NCBI RefSeq assembly: GCF_025147765.1 | Contig: NZ_CP102265.1 | Coordinates: 389,001 to 453,000, forward strand | Length of the DNA: 64,000 nucleotides | Direction: 5' to 3' | From: Blautia obeum ATCC 29174 | Lineage (GTDB): Bacteria; Bacillota; Clostridia; Lachnospirales; Lachnospiraceae | Shown here: piece by piece, positions 8,682 to 18,300 of the stretch | How the letters are laid out: each line of letters starts with the position of its first letter | Position numbering within the stretch: position 1 is the first letter of the stretch | Position numbers and translations under genes: made by a program | Notes under the pieces: generated by a model | What the model saw: only the letters and a program-made list of their open reading frames with translations | What the model was told of the DNA's origin: nothing | Databases searched by the model: none

Positions 8682-10035
8682 AAAAAGAGTGATACGTTGT
8701 CTGATCATCATTCTGACAATTGTATTGGCAGCAGGAGTGGAAATGTTCTGGCTAAGCAGAAGAAAAACAATAAAACAATATAAAGAAAGTCAGGCGGCTT
8801 TTGGAAATCCGCTTATGGGATATGTCCCAAGTGCATGGTATAACGAGGTTTCGGAAGACATTTCACTTTTGTATATGGATATCACATGGGCGGAGCTGGA
8901 ACCGGAAGAAGGCGTTTACAACTGGGCGTCAATTGACGAAGAAAATCAGATTTCGAGATGGCGAAAAGAGGGAAAACATCTGGTACTCAGATTTGTCTGT
9001 GATATTCCGAGTGATGAAGAACATATGGATATCCCGGAATGGCTGTATGAGAAGAGTGGAAAGGCCGGCAAATGGTATGACGGAGAGTATGGCAAAGGTT
9101 TTGCACCGGATTATAATAGTCCGACGATCATTTCCTGTCATAAAAAGGCAGTCAGAGCGATCGGAGAGCATTTTGGACAGGATGGTCTGATCAGCTATGT
9201 TGAACTTGGAAGTCTTGGCCACTGGGGAGAATGGCATGTGAACTACAGTGAGGGGATACAGAGAATCCCAAGGGAAGCGGTAAGAGATAAATACATTCTT
9301 CCATGGACAGAAGCATTTCCTGATGCAATGATTCTTATGCGCAGACCTTTTGCAGCAGCAGAAAAGTATGGATTTGGACTGTACAACGACATGACCGGAC
9401 AGCCGGAGGCCACACAGAGCTGGTTGGGCTGGATCAATAATGGTGGTGAATATGATCAGACAGGTGAAAAGAATGTAATTGTTCCAATGAAGGATTTCTG
9501 GAAAACAGCACCTTCCGGAGGAGAATTCACGAGTTCTCTTTCAATGGAAGAAATGCTGGATACAAATCTGTCCGGGACTGTAGAAATGATCCGGGAAGCA
9601 CATACTACTTTTCTGGGACCAAAGATTCCAGATGAAAACTATGTGGATGGATATAAAGAAGTTTTGAAAAATATGGGATATCGGCTGTGGATTTCAATGG
9701 CAGAACTGAAGAATACCGCTAAAGGCAGCAGATTGAAGCTGACATGGGAAAACTCAGGAGTGGCGCCGATGTACAAGGAATGGCCGGTGTACGTGTATAT
9801 TGAAGATGAATCCGGCAAACTTGTTGAAAAGAGCAGGATCTCAATAAAAATATCTTCGCTGCTTCCGGGAGAAAAAGCGACTACATTGACTGCACTGGAA
9901 ACAGAAAGACTGAATAGTCTTCTGGAAAAGGGATATCGGCTTTCGGTTGGGATTGAAGATCCTATGACGGAACTTCCTTGTGTTCGCTTTGCAATGGAAA
10001 CTTTGTACCAGGAAGGGAAAAACTATCTCTGGTAA
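8674..10035 (+). CDS. DUF4832/DUF4874-type secreted glycosidase-like protein
   Basis: A 453-residue protein with an N-terminal membrane anchor (about residues 5-22) followed by a TIM-barrel-like domain. The motifs NPLMGYVP, ITWAELEPEEGVYNW and ELGSLGHWGEWH resemble DUF4874/DUF4832 and beta-glycosidase-like barrels, where the EPEEG and GHWGEW stretches line the active cleft. A C-terminal beta-sandwich (DUF4832) follows. It may bind or cut the extracellular polymer made by this locus. I chose ATG 8674, five bases after GGGGA, over an in-frame ATG at 8662. It is the last gene of the pel-cotH-VTC run. Enzyme activity is unproven for the family. Confidence 0.75.
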   Translation: MAKKRVIRCLIIILTIVLAAGVEMFWLSRRKTIKQYKESQAAFGNPLMGYVPSAWYNEVSEDISLLYMDITWAELEPEEGVYNWASIDEENQISRWRKEGKHLVLRFVCDIPSDEEHMDIPEWLYEKSGKAGKWYDGEYGKGFAPDYNSPTIISCHKKAVRAIGEHFGQDGLISYVELGSLGHWGEWHVNYSEGIQRIPREAVRDKYILPWTEAFPDAMILMRRPFAAAEKYGFGLYNDMTGQPEATQSWLGWINNGGEYDQTGEKNVIVPMKDFWKTAPSGGEFTSSLSMEEMLDTNLSGTVEMIREAHTTFLGPKIPDENYVDGYKEVLKNMGYRLWISMAELKNTAKGSRLKLTWENSGVAPMYKEWPVYVYIEDESGKLVEKSRISIKISSLLPGEKATTLTALETERLNSLLEKGYRLSVGIEDPMTELPCVRFAMETLYQEGKNYLW

Positions 10036-10070
10036 TGAGTAAATAAAAAGAATCCATAAAAAGAAGGAGG

Positions 10071-10090
10071 GCCGGGCTGTCAGGCCCGGC
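10071..10090. terminator. GC-rich hairpin after the pel-associated operon
   Basis: A perfect seven-base-pair stem (GCCGGGC with GCCCGGC) closes a six-base loop, 35 bases after the stop of the last operon gene. The plus-strand downstream sequence is purine-rich rather than a U-tract, so termination efficiency is uncertain. Position makes it the likely operon end. Confidence 0.5.
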
Positions 10091-10285
10091 GAGTATGAAA
10101 AAGAAAAATATATGTAAAAAAGCATTTGCTTTATTTGCTTATTAATATACAGGGAATCTGTGATGAAACTGTGATGAGAAATTGAAGAAAACGTGAGGGA
10201 TTTCTAAAGAAGAAATAAATTTTATTAAAGAAGCAGAAAAGTAGCTGGAAAATACAGAGACACAAAAATAAAAAGAAATTAGCCG

Positions 10286-10314
10286 TTGTAAAAGTCCACC
10301 TACTCATTTATAAT
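10286..10314 (+). promoter_or_regulatory. Sigma-A type promoter of guaA
   Basis: TTGTAA at 10286-10291 and a perfect TATAAT at 10309-10314 are separated by 17 bases. Transcription would start near 10321, giving a leader of about 75 bases that contains the hairpin at 10340-10366. Confidence 0.75.
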
Positions 10315-10339
10315 GAAAAAAGATTCTAAAGAGAGTTCT

Positions 10340-10366
10340 GTTACTGTGCACGAAGTGAACAGTAAC
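10340..10366. repeat. Leader hairpin, perfect 8-base inverted repeat
   Basis: GTTACTGT (10340-10347) and ACAGTAAC (10359-10366) form an 8-base-pair stem. Inside it CAC-GAA-GTG continues the stem after one mismatch. It has no following U-tract, so it is not a terminator. It lies in the guaA leader 30 bases before the start codon. It may be a copy of a dispersed palindrome, or an RNA stability or regulatory element. Confidence 0.6.
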
Positions 10367-10395
10367 GAATTTATAGGGAAAACAGGAGGAAAGCC

Positions 10396-11973
10396 TTGAA
10401 AAAAGAGTTAGTTATTGTTATTGATTTTGGCGGTCAGTACAATCAGCTGGTTGCAAGACGTGTCAGAGAATGTAACGTATATTGCGAAATCTATTCATAC
10501 AAGACCGATCTTGAGAAGATTAAAGCGATGAATCCTAAGGGAATTATCCTTACCGGCGGCCCGAACAGCTGCTACGAAGCAGATTCACCGACTTATCAGA
10601 AGGAGCTGTTTGAACTTGGTGTTCCGGTTCTTGGACTTTGCTACGGCGCTCAGCTTATGATGCATGTCCTTGGCGGTAAAGTTGAAAAAGCAGATGTCAG
10701 CGAATATGGTAAGACAGAACTGCTGGTTGACAAAAAAGATTCCAGCATTTTCAAAAACGTATCAGAAAAAACAATCGTTTGGATGAGCCATACAGATTAC
10801 ATTTCCAAAGCGGCACCTGGATTTGAAATCTCTGCACATACAGCAGACTGCCCGGTAGCAACAGCAGAAAACGCAGAAAAGAAACTGTATGCAATTCAGT
10901 TCCATCCGGAAGTACTTCATTCTGTAGAAGGAAAGACAATGCTGTCCAACTTCGTACTGGGTGTATGTGGATGTGCCGGTGACTGGAAGATGGATGCTTT
11001 TGTTGAGCATACGATTAAGGAAATCCGCGAAAAAGTTGGCGATGGCAAAGTACTTCTTGCCCTGTCCGGTGGAGTTGATTCTTCTGTTGCAGCAGGTCTC
11101 CTTTCCAGAGCAATCGGAAAGCAGCTTACCTGCGTATTTGTAGATCATGGCCTTCTCCGCAAAGACGAAGGTGATGAAGTGGAAGGTGTATTCGGACCAA
11201 ACGGACAGTTCGATTTGAATTTCATCCGTGTCAATGCGCAGCAGAGATACTATGATAAACTTGCCGGTGTAACAGAGCCGGAAGCAAAACGTAAGATCAT
11301 CGGTGAAGAATTCATCCGAATTTTCGAAGAAGAGGCAAAGAAGATTGGAGCAGTGGATTTCCTTGCACAGGGAACTATTTATCCTGACGTTGTAGAGAGT
11401 GGTCTTGGCGGAGAATCTGCAGTGATCAAATCCCATCACAACGTAGGTGGTCTTCCGGATTTCGTAGATTTCAAAGAAATCATTGAGCCACTTCGTGATC
11501 TTTTCAAAGATGAAGTCCGTAAAGCCGGTCTGGAGCTTGGAATTCCGGAAAGACTGGTATTCCGTCAGCCATTCCCGGGACCGGGACTTGGTATCCGTAT
11601 TATCGGAGAAGTGACCGAAGAAAAAGTACGCATCGTACAGGATGCAGATTTCATCTATCGTGAAGAAGTCGACAAAGCAGCCGCCGACTACAAGAAAGAA
11701 CATGGAGAAGAACCATCCTGGATGCCGAACCAGTACTTCGCAGCGCTTACCAACATGCGAAGTGTAGGGGTTATGGGCGACTTCAGAACTTATGATTATG
11801 CAGTTGCACTTCGTGCAGTCAAGACTATCGACTTCATGACAGCAGAGTCCGCAGAGATTCCATATGCAGTGCTGAATAAGGTAATGAACCGTATCATCAA
11901 TGAAGTTAAGGGTGTAAACCGCGTATTCTATGATCTGACCAGTAAGCCACCGGGAACGATCGAGTTTGAATAA
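10396..11973 (+). CDS. guaA: GMP synthase (glutamine-hydrolysing)
   Basis: GMP synthase converts XMP, glutamine and ATP to GMP in the cytosol, the last step of guanine nucleotide synthesis. The 525-residue protein has the class I glutamine amidotransferase domain first (catalytic Cys in GLCYGAQ, His and Glu in FHPEV). The ATP pyrophosphatase domain with the PP-loop SGGVDSS follows, and then the dimerisation domain ending in TSKPPGTIEFE. The start is TTG 10396, eight bases after AGGAGG. It is monocistronic, with its own promoter and a strong terminator. Confidence 0.97.
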   Translation: MKKELVIVIDFGGQYNQLVARRVRECNVYCEIYSYKTDLEKIKAMNPKGIILTGGPNSCYEADSPTYQKELFELGVPVLGLCYGAQLMMHVLGGKVEKADVSEYGKTELLVDKKDSSIFKNVSEKTIVWMSHTDYISKAAPGFEISAHTADCPVATAENAEKKLYAIQFHPEVLHSVEGKTMLSNFVLGVCGCAGDWKMDAFVEHTIKEIREKVGDGKVLLALSGGVDSSVAAGLLSRAIGKQLTCVFVDHGLLRKDEGDEVEGVFGPNGQFDLNFIRVNAQQRYYDKLAGVTEPEAKRKIIGEEFIRIFEEEAKKIGAVDFLAQGTIYPDVVESGLGGESAVIKSHHNVGGLPDFVDFKEIIEPLRDLFKDEVRKAGLELGIPERLVFRQPFPGPGLGIRIIGEVTEEKVRIVQDADFIYREEVDKAAADYKKEHGEEPSWMPNQYFAALTNMRSVGVMGDFRTYDYAVALRAVKTIDFMTAESAEIPYAVLNKVMNRIINEVKGVNRVFYDLTSKPPGTIEFE

Positions 11974-12035
11974 AACGTGTTTGTTCGCAAACCTCATTAT
12001 TCAGTTTTTGTAAAAATGAATAATCTATACACTTT

Positions 12036-12077
12036 AAGGTTCTGAATCTACATAGTAGGTTCGGAGCCTTATTTTTG
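12036..12077 (+). terminator. Intrinsic terminator of guaA
   Basis: A 16-base-pair stem (12036-12051 with 12055-12070, including G-U pairs) with a three-base ATA loop is followed by ATTTTTG. It ends guaA transcription and marks the left border before the KilA-N remnant. Confidence 0.9.
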
Positions 12078-12086
12078 TGAGAACAA

Positions 12087-12282
12087 ATTCATAATTCGAA
12101 TTTTAAACCTATCAAATTCGATAGGTTTAAAGCAGAATCTGAAGATAATGTTTTTGCGTTGACACCGCAGCAGAGGATAAAAGCAACAGATGCAATCGGT
12201 ATCGCATCAAAACCAAGACGATATGGCGGTACTTATGCTCATACGGATATAGCATTTGAGTTTGCTTTATATATAATTTAGA
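12087..12282 (+). pseudogene. KilA-N domain gene remnant (left copy)
   Basis: One reading frame from 12087 to the TAG at 12280-12282 encodes a 64-residue piece without a start. It contains NFKPIKFDRFK, LTPQQRIKATDAIGI and RRYGGTYAHTDIAFEF, the central part of KilA-N proteins such as those often found in Firmicute accessory regions. The N-terminal third and everything after IAFEF are missing. It overlaps the direct repeat shared with the right-hand remnant near 26108. The frame also contains a 12-base palindrome (12102-12113 with 12120-12131), which here is simply coding sequence. Confidence 0.75.
12159..12270 (+). repeat. 112-base direct repeat, left copy
   Basis: Aligned by eye to 26108-26219, this stretch matches at 100 of 112 positions with no gaps. 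Both copies encode the same KilA-N segment in the same orientation. The repeats bound the restriction island, with 13,949 bases between equivalent positions. Similarity stops sharply at both ends. Confidence 0.85.
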
Positions 12283-12310
12283 GATTGAAAAAATCAATTT
12301 CAGATTGAAA
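12282..12310 (+). promoter_or_regulatory. Candidate operator: two AGATTGAAA direct repeats
   Basis: AGATTGAAA occurs at 12282-12290 and again at 12302-12310, exactly 20 bases apart, close to two helical turns. The second copy covers the -35 element of the promoter for the HTH gene. This spacing suits a small XRE-type repressor that controls its own operon. No other copies were noticed. Confidence 0.4.
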
Positions 12311-12333
12311 TAAGCTGGATTTGATGATATAAT
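12305..12333 (+). promoter_or_regulatory. Promoter of the restriction island operon
   Basis: TTGAAA (12305-12310) and TATAAT (12328-12333) are 17 bases apart. The predicted start near 12340 would yield a short leader before the HTH gene and then hsdM, hsdS and hsdR. Confidence 0.75.
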
Positions 12334-12378
12334 GAAAAAGAAATGATAAATAGTTGTAATGATATGAAAGGGATAATA

Positions 12379-12600
12379 ATGGCAATCAGATATAACAAAT
12401 TATGGAAGAAATTAATAGATGAAAATATGATGAAAGTTGACCTTAGAGATCAGGCAGGAATTACAACAAATGCACTGGCTAAACTAGGGAAGAATGAACA
12501 TGTAAGTACGCAAGTTTTGGAAAAAGTATGTAAAGTATTGCATTGTGAGATACAGGATATCATGGAATTTGTTCCAGACGAGGAAGGGGAAGAAAAGTAA
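12379..12600 (+). CDS. Small XRE-family HTH regulator
   Basis: A 73-residue protein made almost wholly of a Cro/C1-type helix-turn-helix (KLWKKLIDENMMKVDLRDQAGIT..ALAKLGKNEHVSTQVLEKVCKVLHCEIQDIMEF). Proteins of this size commonly precede restriction genes, where they act as C-protein-like timers or local repressors. ATG 12379 is used because GAAAGGG lies six to seven bases upstream; an earlier ATG at 12343 lacks a site. It is one base from hsdM, so it is the first gene of the operon. The direct repeats at 12282-12310 are a plausible binding site. Confidence 0.85.
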   Translation: MAIRYNKLWKKLIDENMMKVDLRDQAGITTNALAKLGKNEHVSTQVLEKVCKVLHCEIQDIMEFVPDEEGEEK

Positions 12601-12601
12601 T

Positions 12602-14209
12602 ATGGCTAAGAAGAAAACAACGGAAAAGGCATTGAACATAGATAATATTTTATTTAATTGTAGAGATTATTTGCGTGCGGCACGTAATTCTGGCTCATTC
12701 TTTGAAAAAAGAGATATGATGCTTACGCTAGTGTTCTTGAGGTTTATCGGCGAAAAGTATGAGGATGGAATTGAAAATCTAAAACAGACACTTAAAGAGC
12801 AGGGATTAGATCCGGAAGATGAGAACATTAGAGCAGCATTCTTTGATGATGCTACTTTTGCAGATGGTACATATAATTTACCACCAGAAGCAAGATGGTC
12901 GACTATTATCAGTACACCGGCACCACAGCTTAATGTTGCACTTGATACAGCTTTGCAAAGGCTTGAGGAAGAAGATCCACAGTTGAAAGGCTGTTTTGTT
13001 AAAGGAACATTTACAGCACGCAATTTAGCAGCTAATGATATAAAGAAAATTGTTGATGAAGTGAACAAAATCAGTCATAAGACATTTGGAGAGGAAAAAG
13101 ACCTTATTGGTCGTGTATACGAATACTTTCTTAAGGAGTTTGCGGTAAATGCTACAAAGGAGGAAGGAGAATTTTATACACCTCATGACGTAGTTCAACT
13201 TATTGCAACGATGATTGAGCCTTATGATGGCACCTTATATGATCCTTGCTGTGGTTCGGGAGGAATGTTTATTCAGAGTGCTGAACTTGTAAAGTCAAAG
13301 CAGGGAAACTTAAATGGTATCAATGTATATGGTCAGGAAAAAGAACCGGCTACATATCGCCTTGCGAAAATGAATTTGGCTTTGCGTGGAATTAGCCATA
13401 ATCTAGGAGAAGAAGCAGATTCATCATTTACACATGATTTACACAAGGGGTTGCACTTTAACTATATTATGGCAAATCCACCTTTTAATCTGAAGGGCTG
13501 GTATAATGACAATTTGAAAAATGACGGTCGTTGGTCTGACTATCAAACGCCACCTGAAAGCAACGCAAATTATGCATGGATTTTGCATATACTTTCACAT
13601 TTGAAGAAAACTGATGGAGTAGCAGGATTCCTTCTTGCGAATGGTGCATTGAATGATAGCGATACATTGGAAATACGTAAGGAACTGATTCAGAATGATA
13701 AAATTGAGGCTATCGTTGTTCTGCCAAGAGAATTGTTTATTACTACAGATATCAGTGTTACTCTGTGGATTCTAAATCAGAATAAAAAAGGTGGAAAATA
13801 CCATGGAAGAAATCTCCGAAACCGCGAGCATGAGATACTCTTTATGGATTTACGCCAATGGACAGAAAATGCTGTTAAGGGTGAGAGCAAAAAGAAAGTT
13901 CGGTTGGATACAGAACAAATTGAGAAGGCAGCAGATATTTATCACACATGGCAATGTGAGGAAACTGATGGAGCAGCCTATGAGATACCAGAACTTTACC
14001 GTGGTGTGTGCATTAATGAAATTGAAAGTAAAGGTTGGGCTCTTACACCAAGCAAATACATTGAGTTTATTGACCATGATTTAGAAATTGATTATGAAAA
14101 AGAAATGGCTCGTATTCAATCTGAAATGAAAGAGATTATGAAGCTGGAAAAGAAATCCCAGCAGATGTTGGAAGATGCATTTAGGGGGATTGGATATGGG
14201 ATTGACTAA
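12602..14209 (+). CDS. hsdM: Type I restriction-modification methyltransferase subunit
   Basis: HsdM is the adenine-N6 methyltransferase of a type I system, acting in an M2S1 complex and needed also for restriction. The 535-residue protein has the helical N-terminal domain, SAM motif I DPCCGSGGMF (from residue 214) and catalytic motif IV NPPF (from residue 292). The start is ATG 12602 after GGGGAAGAAAAG; the same frame runs further upstream but only through the HTH gene. It overlaps hsdS by 14 bases. Confidence 0.95.
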   Translation: MAKKKTTEKALNIDNILFNCRDYLRAARNSGSFFEKRDMMLTLVFLRFIGEKYEDGIENLKQTLKEQGLDPEDENIRAAFFDDATFADGTYNLPPEARWSTIISTPAPQLNVALDTALQRLEEEDPQLKGCFVKGTFTARNLAANDIKKIVDEVNKISHKTFGEEKDLIGRVYEYFLKEFAVNATKEEGEFYTPHDVVQLIATMIEPYDGTLYDPCCGSGGMFIQSAELVKSKQGNLNGINVYGQEKEPATYRLAKMNLALRGISHNLGEEADSSFTHDLHKGLHFNYIMANPPFNLKGWYNDNLKNDGRWSDYQTPPESNANYAWILHILSHLKKTDGVAGFLLANGALNDSDTLEIRKELIQNDKIEAIVVLPRELFITTDISVTLWILNQNKKGGKYHGRNLRNREHEILFMDLRQWTENAVKGESKKKVRLDTEQIEKAADIYHTWQCEETDGAAYEIPELYRGVCINEIESKGWALTPSKYIEFIDHDLEIDYEKEMARIQSEMKEIMKLEKKSQQMLEDAFRGIGYGID

Positions 14210-15338
14210 ATATAAATTTGGTGAATTGATTGAATTAACAAATGAAAAAAATGCCAATGGATTATATGGTGAAGATGATGCAATAGGTGTAAACATCGAT
14301 AAAATTATTATGCCAATGAGAGGAAATTTGGAGAAGAAAGATTTTTCAAATTTCCATTTAGTTCCACCAAGGCACTTTGCATACAATCCAAGAGGAAGTA
14401 GAAAACTCGGTATTGGTTTTAATGATACTGAAAAAACATTTATTATCACTTTTAATGACAATGTTTTTAGAATTAAGGAAACAGCAAAGAAAAAAATATT
14501 GGACACATATTTATTCATGTATTTATGTAGAAAAGAATGGGACAGATACGCAGAGTTTATTTCATGGGGAAGTTCCACTGAGGTTTTTGATTGGAATATA
14601 TTTTGTGAAGAAGAAATTTTTCTTCCACCAATTCAAATCCAACAAAAATATGTAGATGTTTATAATGCTATGCTTGAAAATCAGAAAAGCTATGAGCGTG
14701 GATTGGATGATTTAAAACTCGTTTGTGATGCATATATTGAAGAACTTAGAAAAGAGCTGCCACATAAGAAGTTAGGAAATTATATCGCTCTTTGTGACGA
14801 AAAAAATGATGATTTAGTATATGGTTTAGACGCGGTACGCGGTATATCCATTGAAAAAAGATTCATATACACAAAGGCAAACATGGAAGGAGTATCTCTG
14901 AAACCATACGCAGTTGTAAAGCCAGATGAATTTGCATATGTTACAGTCACTTCAAGAAATGGAGAGAAAATATCACTTGCTAGAAACAATAGTGATGAAA
15001 CATATATATGTTCCTCGTCGTATATTGTGTTCAAAGTAGATGACACAAATACGTTATTGCCTGCATATTTATCTATGCTGTTTGAAAGAAGTGAGTTTAA
15101 TAGATATTCTCGATTTAATTCATGGGGAAGTGCGAGGGAAACTTTTGATTGGGAAGAAATGAAAAATGTTTTAATTCCGATTCCAAACATTGAAATTCAA
15201 CAGGATATTGTAAATATTTTTGAGGCTTATAATACTCGTAGAGATATTAACGAAAAACTCAAAGCACAGATAAAAGATATCTGTCCTATTCTTATCAAAG
15301 GGTCTATAGAAGAGGCGAGAAAAGCAAAGGAGGCATAG
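14196..15338 (+). CDS. hsdS: Type I restriction-modification specificity subunit
   Basis: HsdS chooses the bipartite DNA target through two target recognition domains separated by helical spacers. The 380-residue protein has two halves of about 190 residues. Each ends in a similar block (SWGSSTEVFDW...IQIQQKYVDVYNAM near residue 120 and SWGSARETFDW...IEIQQDIVNIFEAY near residue 310). This shows the internal repeat of the family. ATG 14196 sits seven bases after AGGGGG. There is no second hsdS fragment or invertase nearby, so shuffling of specificity is not indicated. Confidence 0.92.
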   Translation: MGLTKYKFGELIELTNEKNANGLYGEDDAIGVNIDKIIMPMRGNLEKKDFSNFHLVPPRHFAYNPRGSRKLGIGFNDTEKTFIITFNDNVFRIKETAKKKILDTYLFMYLCRKEWDRYAEFISWGSSTEVFDWNIFCEEEIFLPPIQIQQKYVDVYNAMLENQKSYERGLDDLKLVCDAYIEELRKELPHKKLGNYIALCDEKNDDLVYGLDAVRGISIEKRFIYTKANMEGVSLKPYAVVKPDEFAYVTVTSRNGEKISLARNNSDETYICSSSYIVFKVDDTNTLLPAYLSMLFERSEFNRYSRFNSWGSARETFDWEEMKNVLIPIPNIEIQQDIVNIFEAYNTRRDINEKLKAQIKDICPILIKGSIEEARKAKEA

Positions 15339-15341
15339 CCT

Positions 15342-18300
15342 ATGGCAAGATTAAAAGAATACAATGGCCATTATTGTGAATCAGAATATGAATATGCCTT
15401 CATTGGATTTTTAGAAGCGGAAGGTTGGAAGTATTCTTCTGGCAATAATATCCATCGTGTCACAAAAAGAGATATACTAATTGTTGATGATTTCAAGAAG
15501 TTTATAGCAGACACCAATCCGGATTTGACGGAAGAGGAAGTGACACAAATTTACGATAATGTCCGTCTTGTAGGTGCGGAAAGTGATTTTGCCACTTTGC
15601 ACAAAGTGTATGGTTGGATGGTAAATGGTGTTCAGTTTACACCGCAGGATGGGCTACCAAGAATGATACCACTTATTGATTTTGACAATTTGGATAAGAA
15701 TATCTTCCGTGTAGTAAATCAGTTTACAGTAGAATATACAAACAATGGTCAGAAAGAAAATCGTAGACCGGATGTACTCTTATTTGTAAATGGTATGCCA
15801 CTGTGTGTTATTGAGTTAAAAAATCCTGCGGATGCAAATGCGACCATTTATGATGCGTGGGAGCAAATTAATATTCGCTATTGGAGAGATATTCCACATC
15901 TTTTACATTACTGTCCTTTGGCTTGTATCTCCGACGGTGTTAAAACAAGACTTGGAACAGTTCGTACTCCTTATGAGCATTTTTATGCATGGAGACGTGT
16001 GAATGATGGAGATGCAGTATCTACTCTGCCTTTTGAAGAAACCGAAACAATGATAAAGGGCGTTTATGCACCTGAACGATTCTTGGAGATTTTCAGAGAT
16101 TACATTTATTTTCAAGATAGCATTTACGATAGTGACGAAGTTGAAATTGTATGTCGTTATCCACAGTTCTTTGCTGCAAGATTACTCAAGCAAAGTATTA
16201 TTAATTCTGTTGTTCAAAAAAGCGGTAAAGGTGGAACATATTTTGGTGCGACAGGATGCGGAAAAACTTATACAATGGCTTTTCTTGCCCGTCAGCTTGC
16301 ACTTCGCTGTACAGATATACCGGAAATCGGCTCACCGACAATTATCCTGATTGTTGACCGAGATGAACTTCAAAAGCAGGGGGCAAAGCTTTTTACAAAG
16401 AGTAAGGAATTTTTGAACCTTGGTGAAGTAGCTGTTGTAAAAAACAGAGCACAGTTAAGACAGGAACTTGGCGCAAGGCAAAGTGGCGGCTTTTACATTT
16501 GCACAATTCAGAAGTTCTGCGACCGGGAAGATGACAAAATCGGTCTTATTAATGACCGACAGAATATTATATGTTTCTCTGATGAAGCACACAGAACTCA
16601 GCTTGAACATTCTAAGAAGATTCAATTCAGCAAGGATGCTGATGAAAATATGAAAGCTATGGTTTCAAAGCCATACGCAAAGGTTTTGAAAGAAGCATTC
16701 CCACAGGCTACTTTTGTTGGATTTACCGGTACTCCTATTGCAGAGACTTATCAGACTTTTGGTGATGAAATTGATAGATATACCATGGATCAGGCAGTTG
16801 CAGACGGATTGACTGTTTCTATCAAATATCACCCTCGTATTGCAAAGGTTTTACTTGATAAGGTAAAAGTAAAAGAGATTGAAGATTACTATAAAAAATG
16901 TGCTGATGATGGTGCAACATATGAGGATATCGAAGCAAGTAAAAAAGCAATGAGTTCTATGGAAGTAATTCTTGGGGAACCTTCCAGACTTGCGCGTCTT
17001 GCTACAGATATTCATGACCATTATGTTTCATCTTGTGCAGGTGATCCGGACAGAATACAAAAAGCAATGGTTGTTTGTTCAAATAGAAAGATTGCATATG
17101 CATTACTTCAGAAATTCAAGGATAAATATCCGGAATGGTTTGAAGAAAAGAAATCACCTGATGGAGTTTCTGTAACCGAAGAAGAATTGAAACAATTGAA
17201 GCCAACGCCATTTATAGCAATGGTGTCTAGTGTCGGCAGTAACGATGAAGAAGACATGTATAATTACTTGGGTGGTGTTAAGAATGATAAGCGTTCAGAA
17301 GAACTTGATGCTGCTTTTAAACAGGAAAAATCAAACTTCCATATCGTTATTGTTGTAGATATGTGGATTACAGGCTTTGACGTTCCTTGTCTTACGTACT
17401 TATATAATGACAAGCCTCTTAAGAAGCATTTGCTGATACAGACGATTAGTCGTGTAAACAGAAAATATCCTGGAAAAGAATTTGGTATGGTAGTTGACTA
17501 TATCGGCATTCGCGACAATATGCGTGAAGCAATGAAGATTTATGGTGGAGATACTTCGGTTGCTCCTACATCTGATGATGTTGAACAGGCTACATCAGTG
17601 TTCAGGGAAGAGTTAGAAATTTTAAAAACGCTGTTTAGTGATTATGATTTATCACCTTTCTTAAATCCAGATTGTGATCCTATCGAGCGTTACAGACTTC
17701 TTGCTAAAGCTGCCGAGTATGTATTTGCATCAACGCAGGAATTACAAACAGAAGGAAATAAGGGGTCTCAGAAGGTTTTATTTAAAACCTACTTTTTAAA
17801 GACAGTAAAACGAATGAGAACTGCTTTTGATATTTGTCAGCCTTCTGGTAACCTTGGAGAAGAAGAATCTGCACTTGCACAATGCTTTATGGCTATAGCT
17901 GGTTTTGTTCGCAAAATGAGTGGAACAAGTGAAGTGGATACAGATACTATGAACCGAGCGGTTTCCAAAATGGTTGAAGAAGCATTGAAATACAATCAGG
18001 TAGAAAGTGTTCTTGAAAGTGGCGAGGAAGAAGATATCTTTTCACTAGAATACTTTGAAAAACTATCTGATGTTAAAATGCCAGCAACCAAGTTAGAACT
18101 TCTTGTAAAAATGCTTCGTAAGCAGATTAAGGAATACGGAAAAGTGAATCAGTTAGCTGCAAAATCATTCCAAGAAATGCTGGAAAAGACTATTGAGGAG
18201 TATCATGAAAGACGTAAACATCTCACAGCAGAAGAAGCTGGAGAAACACAGGAAAAGGCATCTGAGGATATTATTAAGATTGCAACGGAACAGGCTTTAG

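Larger units (their letters stand above)
10036..10395. other. Intergenic region between the pel-associated operon and guaA
   Basis: This 360-base gap holds a GC-rich hairpin just after the DUF4832 gene, an AT-rich stretch (about 10100-10280) in which I see no gene, and the guaA promoter and leader hairpin listed separately. No small RNA or riboswitch consensus was recognised; in particular no clear guanine riboswitch core is present. Confidence 0.6.

Noticed and set aside
10036..10395. Guanine or purine riboswitch before guaA
   Set aside because: The conserved purine aptamer core and its three-way junction were not found; only a simple hairpin is present.
10762..11997. 411-residue open frame on the minus strand opposite guaA
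   Set aside because: It mirrors the codon structure of guaA, is rich in Cys, His and Phe, has no ribosome site or family motif, and guaA is certain.
12102..12131. 12-base inverted repeat with six-base loop, considered as a second terminator
   Set aside because: No U-tract, and it lies within the coding remnant of the KilA-N gene (FKPIKFDRFK), where the symmetry follows from the codons.
14196..15338. Phase-variable hsdS by recombination
   Set aside because: The two halves share short motifs but no second hsdS, inverted repeats or recombinase gene is nearby.
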